Positions 48,301 to 55,840 of a stretch of DNA of 64,000 nucleotides are shown piece after piece. The position numbers and the translations under genes are program-made. This stretch comes from Spirosoma profusum (GTDB lineage: Bacteria; Bacteroidota; Bacteroidia; Cytophagales; Spirosomataceae): positions 1 through 64,000 of the forward strand of contig NZ_JACWZY010000030.1 in NCBI RefSeq assembly GCF_014699005.1. Reading direction: 5' to 3'. The notes beneath the pieces were generated by a model. It worked only from the letters and a program-made list of their open reading frames with translations, made no database searches and was not told the origin of the DNA. Each line of letters begins with the position of its first letter. The stretch's first letter is position 1.

Positions 48301-49049
48301 ATGAAGTGATTACCGGTTTCCGCGCACATCCGGGCGGCACACAGGCCCTATTTGGTGTCAAAGCCGATCTTGGAACCTACGGAAAAGTCGTCAGTGCGGG
48401 TATTCCGATTGGCGTCATCGCGGGTAAACGGCGGTTTATGGATGCGCTTGATGGCGGCTTCTGGCAATATGGTGATACGTCGGTGCCGGAAATAGGTGTT
48501 ACGTACTTTGCTGGTACGTTCGTGCGGCACCCACTGGCGCTGGCAGCCGCTAAAGCATCGCTGACTTACTTGAAAGAAGCAGGTGCTGAATTACAACAAC
48601 AGCTCACGAAAAAAACGAAACGGCTGGCCGATGCGCTTAATGCCAAATTGGAAAGACATGAACTTCCTCTGTTTGTAGCCCAGTTTGGCTCATTGTGGAA
48701 AATAAAGTTTAAAGAAGATGTGGTTTGTGGTGAGTTGTTGTTTACTTTAATGCGTGAAAAGGGAATACATATCTGGGATGGCTTCCCGTGTTTTCTGACG
48801 ACGATACATACGAACGCAGAAATCGACTTAATTATTCTGCACTTCAGCAACAGCATTAACGAGCTAATAGACGCTGGGTTCTTCAAAGGAAATTCAGCAA
48901 ATACGAATGGAGAAAAAGCAAATGGCTCAACTTTTGTAGATAATGTACCACCGGTTTCAGGAGCCAGATTAGGACGCGATCGAGCTGGAAACCCAGCCTG
49001 GTTTGTTCCCAATCCCGATCAGCCCGGAAAGTACCTACAGGTTGACTAA
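42330..49049 (+). CDS. hybrid NRPS-PKS with aminotransferase (A-PCP-KS-AT-ACP-AMT)
   Basis: The 2239-residue protein is a loading NRPS module fused to one PKS module. A domain, about 20-510: YTSGSTGKPKG near 155, NQYGPTE near 298, GKVDKKRLP near 500. PCP: S556 in ELGGNS. KS, about 615-1050: C786, H922, H961. AT, about 1140-1460: S1239 in GHSIGE, and HAFH at 1335-1338, the malonyl-CoA-type signature. ACP: S1580 in GLDS. Pro/Val-rich linker, about 1640-1730. Class III PLP aminotransferase, about 1735-2190: D1991 in DEVITGF, K2019. A short tail GNPAWFVPNPDQPGKY is like those preceding C domains. No KR, DH, ER or MT was seen, so the beta-ketone goes straight to transamination, as in iturin/mycosubtilin synthases. 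The A-domain specificity residues, read by hand against GrsA, are about D-V-Q-F-M-A-Q-V-V, near the proline code (weak inference). Confidence 0.9.
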   Translation: MQVNNDIGLMSSTPSYIHEWVERIAFAYPSNIAVVSGARSLRYDALNRQADELCQAILHTAPEAKVIGVSTTRSLEMVVGVLAILKAGKAYLPLDPAYPASRLEQIIADSGLTTCLATTQDEQLFADLGVNVVVSDRTLQYTEKITTSPNGLAYVLYTSGSTGKPKGVCMGHSPLLNLLQWQEKHSLANTETRTLQLAPLSFDVSFQEIFATLCTGGTLLLIDETLRLDLTALLRFIDEQAINRLFLPFVALQYLAEAAVSTQRFPAALQEIMTAGEQLKITPQLVEFFSNLSDCKLFNQYGPTECHVVTQLKLEGQPSSWPALPTIGMPIDNVAIYIVDEKLALLPDGQVGELCFGGDCLAEGYLNNSTLTAEKFIQLSIPGQESIRIYRTGDLGRQLTDGNIEFLGRRDDQVKIRGHRVELGEIEVVINHTTGIKQAVVVAREGVDGTKQLVAYLVSATHQTDTSALRQALEARLPEYMMPSAFVWLDELPKTTSGKVDKKRLPEPERKRPELEVAFRKPKTQLEKTVAQLWCTVLQLDKIGLDDNFFELGGNSLLAQKTVAGLAGQQYVLPVTKLYQFPTVSGVVRYLQPANEQPTRDVTPSPVLRSETAQGDIAVIGMAGRFPGASTIDALWDVLKQGKETTRFFTENELDEGVPAALKNDPAYVKARGIIDNADQFDASFFGLSPKVAQLMDPQQRVFLEIAWEALEQTGYLPQQYKGRVGVFAGCGNNTYYLNNVLNNTELVNQVGAFQVMTLNEKDYIASRTAYQLNLTGPAVSVYSACSTSLLAITQAVQSIRDGQCEVALAGGASITTPIRSGHLYQEGGMFSEDGHCRSFDADAQGTVFSDGAGVVLLKNLEAAQRDGDTIFAVIKGIGVNNDGAGKGSFTAPSAEGQAGAIAMAIADAGISPATISYIEAHGTATPLGDPIEIDGLVQAFGEQTEKQFCAIGSIKSNMGHLTQAAGVAGFIKTTLALYHKQLPASLHYRQANPAIDFANSPFFVNTQLTDWTLRSGQEKTLRRAGVSSFGVGGTNVHVVLEEFASNVASSAANSEAPQLVTWSAKSAKSADAYARQLAETLRANPSQNVADVAFTLQTTRSDFNHRRFVVAASATELSDKLLTQDGPAAVRSSQVSAQPDEVVFMFPGQGAQYLNMGRGLYEHEQVFRAAVDTCAELLKGHLDKDIRQVMYSDTPDSESEQLLKNTRYTQPALFVTEYALATLWMSWGVEPTIFCGHSIGEFVAAHLAGVFSLADALTLIVARGRMVSGLPRGSMLSVRMEAQKVEAMLPESLSMAAINSQRLCVVAGPDEHIADFARLLDERDVANQPLVTSHAFHSSMMDPIVDTFTDVVANVSLGRPQKPVVSTVTGDWLTDAQATDPLYWATHLRSTVRFADALNTIFTLENPLLLEAGPGQVTATLARQQAGKKVVTVLGGLVNQPDWTAARQSMLTTLGQLYLGGLTPNWKAFYAGQDRHKISLPTYAFDRKFCWVNPANVIPATSVGSLPESTAVNVVEKDANQSEVVPDTHFMAAGMPTPLSIMRKDTLLNRINYLLEEASGIEMQDVPADKSFLEIGLDSLLLTQVALTLKKEFGLPITFRQLTNDYTSTSLLADYLDKMLPAEASQPTVTATPAVVPVMPALPVALNTTSAGGDSALSLIAEQLQLLARQVALLQGTTPQPASVQTPVAAPVVPVNVVTSPKLALKPASDTADLSAEEKAELKKPFGATARIERQASGLPVKQQEFIDQLTERYNQKTASSKAYAQKHRSQMADPRVVSGFRPQTKELVYPLVVNRSKGSRLWDIDGNEYIDALNGFGSNMFGYQPDWVKEALHMQIEHGYEVGPQHELAGEVSELICELTGADRAALCNTGSEAVLGAMRIARTVTGRSLIVAFSGSYHGIVDEVLVRGTKKLKSFPAAPGIMPEAVQNMLILDYGTDESLAIIRERAHELAAVLVEPVQSRRPEFVPIEFLKQLRAITLESGTALIFDEVITGFRAHPGGTQALFGVKADLGTYGKVVSAGIPIGVIAGKRRFMDALDGGFWQYGDTSVPEIGVTYFAGTFVRHPLALAAAKASLTYLKEAGAELQQQLTKKTKRLADALNAKLERHELPLFVAQFGSLWKIKFKEDVVCGELLFTLMREKGIHIWDGFPCFLTTIHTNAEIDLIILHFSNSINELIDAGFFKGNSANTNGEKANGSTFVDNVPPVSGARLGRDRAGNPAWFVPNPDQPGKYLQVD

Positions 49050-49061
49050 AGCAGATTACGA

Positions 49062-52000
49062 ATGGTGAAAGATAGTACGAACGTAAATCTTGTTGCTGTT
49101 GATTTTGATCCGTTTGCCGGCCCTGAAATTGTCCGCTTGGCACCGTCGACCGAGCCGCAAATTGAAATATGGACAACCTGTCTGTTTGGGGGCGACGACG
49201 CAAACCGGGCGTTTAATGAATCCGTTTCACTACGATTTAACGGTTCGTTAGACCGTCAGGCTTTTGCGCATGCCTGGCAAGCTGTGCTGCAACGTCACGA
49301 AGCACTCCATTCGGCGTTTAGTGCCGATGGAAAACAGATGTGCGTGTTTGATGCCCTCGATGTAGATCTGCTTTATTCCGATTACTCCACAAAAACCAGC
49401 GCAGAACAAGTCCGACTCATTCAGGAATATGTTCAGCAGGACACCTTGTATCTGTTCGATCTGGTCAATGGCCCGCTCATAAAAGGGTGCCTGATTAAAT
49501 TATCGGACACAGTTCACCATTTTACGCTCACAGGTCATCACATTGTCTGCGATGGCTGGTCGTTGGGTATCCTTTTGCAGGATCTGAGTAAGCTCTATTC
49601 GGCCAGCGTTCAACAAAGTGTTCCAAACTTGCCCGAAGCACCGCGCTATAGCGATTACGCGGCTGAACAACAGGCGTTTATGGCTAGTGCTGAACATCGG
49701 CAAGTTGAGAAATTCTGGCTTGATCAGTATCGGGGAAGTGTACCGGTGCTGGATTTACCGACTGATTTTGCGCGCCCGGCGTTACGTACTTACGACAGCG
49801 GACGTAGCGATTACCCACTTGAGGCTTCGCTGGCACTGGCGGTCAAGCAAATGGGTTTGAAAGCGGGCTGTAGCTTTGTTACGACGCTGCTGGCGGCCTT
49901 TGAGGTTTTTTTATGCCGACTTACTGGCCAGAGCGATATTGTAGTGGGGCTTCCTACCGCCGGTCAGTCGGCCACGGGCTATTTAAATTTGGTGGGACAT
50001 TGTGTAAATTTGTTACCGCTACGTAGTTTCCCGCAGCCAGAGCAAAGTTTCCTTCAGTTTTTAAAAGCCCGGAAAGAAGCTGTACTGGATGCATACGAAT
50101 ATCAACGTCTGACGTTTAGCAGTCTGCTCAACAAATTGGCCATCGCCCGTGATCCATCGCGGGTGCCGCTGGTTCCCGTTATTTTTAACGTAGATATGGG
50201 GCTGGACGATGATGTTGATTTCTTCGGACTTACATATAAACTTATCAGTAATCCACGCCAGTTCGGTGCTGTCGATCTTTTTGTCAATATTAGTGGTAAC
50301 GTACCGACAAATGGTTCCGGCGAACCCATGATTATTGAATGGGCGTATAACACTCAGCTATTTAAAGAAGAATCCATTGACCGGATGATGACCGAATTCA
50401 CCCATATTCTGAATGAATTGGTCGGTAACCCGGACGTACTGATTGAGCAGATTCAATTGACCAATCAGCACGAACAGCTTAAAAAGTTAGCCGCCTGGAA
50501 TAATACCAAAGCGGCTTATCCGAAAAATAGCGCGTTACCTGAATTACTGACAAAGGCCGCGAAAGAATATCCCGACAGAACTGCGCTGATTTTCACCAAT
50601 CCGAATACACAACGTCCCACATTAACGTATCGTGAACTGGACGAACTGGCCAATCAGGTGGCGCATGTCATTCAGCAGCATGGCGTTGGCGCAGGTACCG
50701 AACGGCGCGTGGTTGGCGTTATTCTGGATCGCTCGCCCGAAATGCTCATTACGTTGCTGGCGGTCATGAAAGCGGGGGCCGCCTACGTACCGATTGACCC
50801 GGAATATCCTCACGACCGAATTGCGTTTATGCTGGCCGATTCGTTAGCGAGTATGCTCATTACGTCGACCAAATACCACGTAGGAGGTGGTGCTACGTAT
50901 CAGGCGGGTGGTCGATTAACGAATCAGACGACGGTTCTGCTCATCGACGACGTATTAAAATCGCTCGATGGCTTCTCCAAAGAGCTTCCCGAACGTAACG
51001 TTTCGCCAACCGATCTGGCGTATATTCTGTATACATCCGGCTCAACAGGCCAACCTAAGGGCGTATTGATTGAACACCGCAATCTTGTGAATCTGCTGTA
51101 TAGTATGATTCCCTGGCCCGGTATCACCAAAGACGATAGACTGCTGGCGGTCACAACCATTTCGTTCGACATTGCCGGTCTGGAATTATACCTGCCGCTG
51201 CTGGTCGGTGCTACGTTGGTGCTGGCCGATTCGGAAACGACCAAGGATGGCCGGGCTTTGCTTTCCGTCTCGGAAGAACAGCAGATTTCCATCATCCAGG
51301 CGACACCAGCAACTTACAAAATGATGCTGGCAGCCGGTTGGGAAGAGCCATTACCGCTGAAAATCCTTTGCTGCGGAGAGCCACTATCGAAAGATCTGGC
51401 GCAGAAAATCACGGCCCGCTGCGACTCTCTCTGGAATATGTATGGCCCAACCGAAACCACCATCTATTCGACAGGAAAGCAGATTCTGGCCACCGACGAA
51501 ATCATTACAATCGGTCGGCCTATTCAAAATACGCAGGTTTACATTCTCGACGAACAACTGAATCCGTTGCCGGAAGGAGTCGTTGGCGAGATCTATCTGG
51601 CTGGTGATGGCGTGGCGCGGGGCTATCTTAACCGCCCTGAACTGACACAGGAGAAATTTGTGCCGAACCCTTTCGATACGTCGAAAAAGACCAAAATGTA
51701 TCGTACGGGCGACCTCGGTAAATTTATGGGCGACGGCGAAATCCATTGCCTGGGACGTATCGACCAGCAGGTGAAAATTCGCGGGTACCGGGTCGAACTG
51801 GGCGAAGTTGAGCACGCGCTGGTGACTCAGCCGGGGGTTAAAGACGTAGTAGTGATGGCTCGTGAAGATCGCCCCGGCGATCAGCGGCTGGTTGCCTACG
51901 TAGTGACTGACCCTTTCCTGACGGCCGATGCCTTTTTAGCACGAGTACCAACCTGGCGTATCAAGCTTCAGGACGTATTACCGACGTACATGGTGCCGTC

Positions 52001-53162
52001 GGATTTTGTCAGTCTGGAGCAGTTACCCGTTACGCCCAACGGTAAAATAGACCGGAAGGCGCTGCCTAAACCAGCCTCGTTGTTGTCCGAAAAAGGAGAA
52101 CTGGCCGCGCCGGTTACGGATACAGAAAAACTGATTGCCGGTATCTGGGCCGAAGGGCTTGGAATGGAAAAAGTAGGTATCGACAGCGACTTCTTCGAGT
52201 TGGGTGGGCACTCCATGATTGCTGTTCAGGTGATGACGCAGCTTGAAAAAGAGACTGGCCGGCGTCTACCTTTGTCTACGCTGCTCACTTATCCAACCAT
52301 TCGGAAACTAGCCCAGCTTGTTCAGACTGAGGAGCAACCTGCTACGTGGAAATCGCTGGTGCCTATACGACCGCAAGGCAACAAAGTTCCTATTTATATT
52401 ATTCATGGAATTGGCCTAAATCTATTGAATTTCAGTGGTTTAGTTAATTACATGGACCCAGAACAGCCCATTTATGGGTTGCAGGCGCGCGGACTGGATG
52501 GGAAAGAAGAACCGCTCGACAACATGGAGGCCATTGCATCGGCATATCTGGAAGAGGTGATGCAGCAGAATCCCGATGGCCCTTACGCCATTGCGGGTTA
52601 CTCATTTGGAGGATACGTAGCACTCGAAATGGCCCGCCAGATCAAAGAAATGGGCAAGGACGTGAAACTGCTGGCTATGTTCGACACGAACGCACAGGAG
52701 TCGGACAGCCGTCAGGATATGATTAGCTGGATACGACGGAAAATATTCCGACAGTTTCCAAAAATGCTATGGGTTACAAAGTCGTTGCTACGTCATCCGA
52801 TGCTCACCATTCGGTATCAGCAGCAATACGTTGAGCGGCAGGTGAAAGCTCTTTTGCTGGCTACTGGTCTTCAGAAACCACCGGTGGTCGAGAAAGAGTT
52901 CGACCAATTGAACGCCATTATGGAGAAGCACGAGACTGCTTTCTATAATTACAAAATGCGTCCCTACGCCGGTATCGTCGATCTGTTTAAAGCGCAAATG
53001 CGCGTTTATTTCGTAGATGATAATAAGTTCCTGGGCTGGAAAAAATACGCCCTGAAAGGCGTTCGTGTTCATAGCGTTCCCGGCGACCACGAAATGATGC
53101 TCCTTCCCCCCAACGACAAGGTATTTGCCGAAGCTCTGCAGAAAGCGCTGGATAACAGTTAG
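49062..53162 (+). CDS. terminating NRPS (C-A-PCP-TE)
   Basis: The 1366-residue protein starts 12 bases after the hybrid gene. Condensation domain, about 30-450: HHIVCDG motif with H159, H160 and D164. Adenylation domain, about 490-1005: TSGSTGQPKG near 657, NMYGPTE near 792, NGKIDRKALP near 995. PCP: S1051 in ELGGHS. Type I thioesterase, about 1100-1366: S1181 in GYSFGG, H1343 in GDHEMM. The C domain would join the beta-amino intermediate from the first protein to an activated amino acid, and the TE would release it by hydrolysis or cyclisation. The A-domain code, read by hand, is about D-I-L-Q-L-C-M-I-Y, nearest the published glycine code (weak). No epimerase or methyltransferase domain was seen. 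Confidence 0.92.
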   Translation: MVKDSTNVNLVAVDFDPFAGPEIVRLAPSTEPQIEIWTTCLFGGDDANRAFNESVSLRFNGSLDRQAFAHAWQAVLQRHEALHSAFSADGKQMCVFDALDVDLLYSDYSTKTSAEQVRLIQEYVQQDTLYLFDLVNGPLIKGCLIKLSDTVHHFTLTGHHIVCDGWSLGILLQDLSKLYSASVQQSVPNLPEAPRYSDYAAEQQAFMASAEHRQVEKFWLDQYRGSVPVLDLPTDFARPALRTYDSGRSDYPLEASLALAVKQMGLKAGCSFVTTLLAAFEVFLCRLTGQSDIVVGLPTAGQSATGYLNLVGHCVNLLPLRSFPQPEQSFLQFLKARKEAVLDAYEYQRLTFSSLLNKLAIARDPSRVPLVPVIFNVDMGLDDDVDFFGLTYKLISNPRQFGAVDLFVNISGNVPTNGSGEPMIIEWAYNTQLFKEESIDRMMTEFTHILNELVGNPDVLIEQIQLTNQHEQLKKLAAWNNTKAAYPKNSALPELLTKAAKEYPDRTALIFTNPNTQRPTLTYRELDELANQVAHVIQQHGVGAGTERRVVGVILDRSPEMLITLLAVMKAGAAYVPIDPEYPHDRIAFMLADSLASMLITSTKYHVGGGATYQAGGRLTNQTTVLLIDDVLKSLDGFSKELPERNVSPTDLAYILYTSGSTGQPKGVLIEHRNLVNLLYSMIPWPGITKDDRLLAVTTISFDIAGLELYLPLLVGATLVLADSETTKDGRALLSVSEEQQISIIQATPATYKMMLAAGWEEPLPLKILCCGEPLSKDLAQKITARCDSLWNMYGPTETTIYSTGKQILATDEIITIGRPIQNTQVYILDEQLNPLPEGVVGEIYLAGDGVARGYLNRPELTQEKFVPNPFDTSKKTKMYRTGDLGKFMGDGEIHCLGRIDQQVKIRGYRVELGEVEHALVTQPGVKDVVVMAREDRPGDQRLVAYVVTDPFLTADAFLARVPTWRIKLQDVLPTYMVPSDFVSLEQLPVTPNGKIDRKALPKPASLLSEKGELAAPVTDTEKLIAGIWAEGLGMEKVGIDSDFFELGGHSMIAVQVMTQLEKETGRRLPLSTLLTYPTIRKLAQLVQTEEQPATWKSLVPIRPQGNKVPIYIIHGIGLNLLNFSGLVNYMDPEQPIYGLQARGLDGKEEPLDNMEAIASAYLEEVMQQNPDGPYAIAGYSFGGYVALEMARQIKEMGKDVKLLAMFDTNAQESDSRQDMISWIRRKIFRQFPKMLWVTKSLLRHPMLTIRYQQQYVERQVKALLLATGLQKPPVVEKEFDQLNAIMEKHETAFYNYKMRPYAGIVDLFKAQMRVYFVDDNKFLGWKKYALKGVRVHSVPGDHEMMLLPPNDKVFAEALQKALDNS

Positions 53163-53241
53163 CTACTAAAGTAGATCTGTCTATTTCTATGTAACGTGAG
53201 TTATAGATATTCGATAAATTAACTGCCTTACTTCCAGTACG

Positions 53242-53346
53242 TTGCTTACGCGAGGGGCTTCGACAGGCTCAGCCTGACAGTCAACTTAAAGTCCTTAATC
53301 GAATTGACTGTCAGGTTGAGCCTGTCGAAGCCCCTCGCGTAAGCAA
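53242..53346. repeat. 43-bp inverted repeat (gcttcgacaggctcagcctgac family)
   Basis: Arms 53242-53284 and 53304-53346 pair at 42 of 43 positions plus one G-T wobble, with a 19-base loop. The inner arm matches the element at 17885-17993; the outer arm (ttgcttacgcgagg) does not. It lies between the NRPS gene and the convergent SHOCT gene. Confidence 0.9.
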
Positions 53347-53379
53347 TATATAGACTTATCCATAATTCACACTACGTCC

Positions 53380-53419
53380 TAAACTTAAAAAGGGAGGCTA
53401 GCTTCCCTTTTTAAGTTTA
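53380..53419. terminator. bidirectional intrinsic terminator
   Basis: Arms 53380-53395 and 53404-53419 are perfectly complementary over 16 bases (taaacttaaaaaggga) with an eight-base loop, A-rich on one side and T-rich on the other. It overlaps the stop codon of the SHOCT gene and could end both convergent transcripts. Confidence 0.75.
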
Positions 53420-54013
53420 GTTATTCAAGAGTTTCTTCTTCTGCGCTTCGAATTCTTCCTTGCTAAGCGCACCTGCATCCATTAGCTGCTTTAATTTAAG
53501 TATTTCATCAGCCACGCTCACGCTACCCGTAGCTGTTTTGGCAGAAGACGCAGTTGTTCGATGACTTGGCGGAGGTAACACCTCACCTGCTTCAATGGCA
53601 TTGTCAAGTTCTGCGTAATACCGAACCAGCATACCCACGCCTATTTCAGCGCACATTTTAAATCCCTGACGCTTAGTGCCATTCTGGATTAAATCTTTCA
53701 CAATACCCCGTTTGCCAGCGTAATCAGATGGTAGGTAGCGATATACCAATCGGCCATTCACATAGGTACTCGGCGTTTCATATACGAAGCCAAACTGCTT
53801 ATTCGGCTGAGACGCTTTGCCAAAATAAAGTGTGTCTCCGACTTTGATTACCCAGCCCGGTATTGACGTTTTGTAGCCATTTACGAGCCGATCCGAATCT
53901 AATCGCTGTTCCCGTGCTTCATCGGCTGTTACCGGGCCGCTCTGGGCTGTACTATTTAATGCATTAAAAACGAAAAAACATACTACTAATAAAGAGAGAA
54001 AACGTCTTGTCAT
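53417..54013 (-). CDS. secreted SHOCT-domain protein
   Basis: The 198-residue protein has a signal peptide (FLSLLVVCFFVFNALNSTAQ), an unrecognised middle (VIKVGDTLYFGKASQPNKQF, FVYETPSTYVNGRL) and a C-terminal SHOCT motif of about 30 residues (LKQLMDAGALSKEEFEAQKK). SHOCT is a short oligomerisation element found at protein ends. Function is unknown. It lies between the NRPS genes and the flippase. Confidence 0.75.
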   Translation of the reverse strand: MTRRFLSLLVVCFFVFNALNSTAQSGPVTADEAREQRLDSDRLVNGYKTSIPGWVIKVGDTLYFGKASQPNKQFGFVYETPSTYVNGRLVYRYLPSDYAGKRGIVKDLIQNGTKRQGFKMCAEIGVGMLVRYYAELDNAIEAGEVLPPPSHRTTASSAKTATGSVSVADEILKLKQLMDAGALSKEEFEAQKKKLLNN

Positions 54014-54126
54014 TCCTGTAAATAGAGTTGAAAATGGGTTAGAAAATAGGTTTTAGTAATCAGTAAATCGATAGACGAAAACATGTACATCTAAATGCTG
54101 TAAAGATAAATAGGATAAGCTTATAA

Positions 54127-54172
54127 CACGTCGGGCCGCCTGAAATCAATTGATTTCGGACGGCCCGACGTG
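54127..54172. repeat. palindrome of 23-bp arms
   Basis: 54127-54149 pairs with 54150-54172 at 21 of 23 positions with no loop. The arm starts cacgtcgggccg and the centre is gaaatcaattgatttc. Confidence 0.7.
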
Positions 54173-54181
54173 TATTATATA

Positions 54182-54254
54182 GAAGCTGTTCAAACTTTTG
54201 AGACTAGTGTCAGCATGACAAAAACGGCTCTACCATAAAAGTTTAAACAGGTTC
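54182..54254. mobile_element. MITE-like element, short copy
   Basis: Terminal inverted repeats of 17 bases (54182-54198 and 54238-54254) pair at 15 of 17 positions; consensus gaacctgtttaaacttt. The interior holds gtcagcatgacaaaaac. It looks like a 73-bp internally deleted relative of the 162-bp element at 60756-60917. No target-site duplication was verified. Confidence 0.5.
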
Positions 54255-54302
54255 AAAGTGAACGTAGTAAATGATAAACCGCTGAGAGAAGCTTATCGAG
54301 GT

Positions 54303-55796
54303 TTATAACGCCTGTCGATACGCTTTCAACTCGGACAACGAAAGTTTATAAAGCAGCGTAAGAACAGCATACGTAGCGCCCCCGAGGCAGATTTCTATGA
54401 TGGTATTGAACGTACCGGTATTGCCAACAAGTGATTTATAAGCCCAAACAACACCAATCATAATTAGGCAGAAGAGGAACGGTTTGGCAAAGTTTTTCAG
54501 GAAATTGCCCATAAACTCGCCGATCAATGAATGGGCAATCGCAAAATTGGCCACCATATTCAGGAACGTTGACAGCATGAATGCCACCGCAATACCCGTA
54601 ACGCCCCACCACGTACCAAAAAAATAGACCATCGGAATTTTTACGACCAGCGTTCCCAGGTTCAGGTAGAACAACAGACTAGGTTTCCCTTTCGTAAAGG
54701 CAAGTGTATACAGCGGGTGACTCAGACAAGCGAAAAGTCCGACAAAGACAAAAAACTGGATAAGTTCGATTGTCTTTTCCCAACCAGGTCCGTAAATCAT
54801 CGGAACAACGCTGTCGGCCGTAATGAAAAGTCCGGCTAGCAGCGGCATGTTGCAATAGCTGATGAAATCCAGAATTTTCAGGTACGACTTTTTCAGTTCG
54901 GCATTGCTGTCTTTCATCTTTGCCAGAATAGGGTAAGCCACCTGTAAAATAATTGGGTTGAGTTTGGTGATTGGGAAAACCGAGAGTTGGTACGCAATGG
55001 TATAATAACCCAACATTTTGACACCCAGCATCCCCCCAATAAAAATGTTGTCGGAATTGAACTGAATAAAGCTTAAAATTCCCTCTCCCATATTGTAGAT
55101 CCCAAACCGGAGGTGGTCCTGGGCGGCTTTCAGTTTAAAGAAGAAAGCTGGTCTGAACAGTGAAAAACCAAAGGCAATTTGCAGCGTCGACTTCACCGAC
55201 TGGGTAACCAACGTACCGATGATGAGCGATAATTCGTGATAACCACTGTAGGCTAATACGACAGTTGTGATCGTTCCAATAACGCTGGCCCCAATGTCGA
55301 TACAGGCTACCGAGCGGAACCGCAACTCCTTTTCGAGCAGAAACATGTATAACTGCCCAAAATAACCCACTACAAAATAATAGGAAGATATATTCAGTAC
55401 GTGTGCTAGCTTCGGTTCGTGGTAGAAGGACACGATGAAGGGCGAACTAAGGTGCATCAATACGTATAAAGCAACCCCAATCAGCAGATTTAGGTAGTAG
55501 AGTGTCGATAGTACGTTACGGTCGCTTTCCTGCCTGTAAATGATGGAATTCGAAAAACCCAGATTCGAGAAAAGCTGGAAAAACGAGATGATCAGGTTAC
55601 TGATACTCACTATACCAAAATCGGAAGGGTCCAGAATGCGGGCTAGTACGGCAACCTGTAGAAATTGAAATAAGGTCGAAATAACCGTGGAAAGTGTGAT
55701 CCACTTCCCGCCGTTCATTGCTTTCTGGGTGTTACTCATTTCAGTACTAGGTTGACGAACTTTTTTAGCTGGACTTTTATACGTAATGCCTACCAA
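54303..55796 (-). CDS. MOP-superfamily polysaccharide flippase (Wzx/WzxC-like)
   Basis: The 497-residue protein has about 14 hydrophobic helices and family blocks ARILDPSDFGIVSISNLIIS (near 52) and YTIAYQLSVFPITKLNPIIL. It belongs to the polysaccharide transporter group that flips undecaprenyl-linked repeat units across the inner membrane. Its place next to GT and Wzc-like genes supports a role in the same glycan pathway. Two in-frame Met occur early; I kept the longer form (start 55796), but the start may be at 55739 (MSNTQKAMNGGKWIT). Confidence 0.88.
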   Translation of the reverse strand: MVGITYKSPAKKVRQPSTEMSNTQKAMNGGKWITLSTVISTLFQFLQVAVLARILDPSDFGIVSISNLIISFFQLFSNLGFSNSIIYRQESDRNVLSTLYYLNLLIGVALYVLMHLSSPFIVSFYHEPKLAHVLNISSYYFVVGYFGQLYMFLLEKELRFRSVACIDIGASVIGTITTVVLAYSGYHELSLIIGTLVTQSVKSTLQIAFGFSLFRPAFFFKLKAAQDHLRFGIYNMGEGILSFIQFNSDNIFIGGMLGVKMLGYYTIAYQLSVFPITKLNPIILQVAYPILAKMKDSNAELKKSYLKILDFISYCNMPLLAGLFITADSVVPMIYGPGWEKTIELIQFFVFVGLFACLSHPLYTLAFTKGKPSLLFYLNLGTLVVKIPMVYFFGTWWGVTGIAVAFMLSTFLNMVANFAIAHSLIGEFMGNFLKNFAKPFLFCLIMIGVVWAYKSLVGNTGTFNTIIEICLGGATYAVLTLLYKLSLSELKAYRQAL

Positions 55797-55840
55797 TGTT
55801 TTGTCGATTTAAGGATTATTTTCGGATAATAAAAAGCCAG

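Noticed and set aside
54127-54172. Palindrome considered as an operator site
   Set aside because: It sits between two 3' and 5' gene ends with no promoter match, and it is similar to the other 3'-end hairpins.
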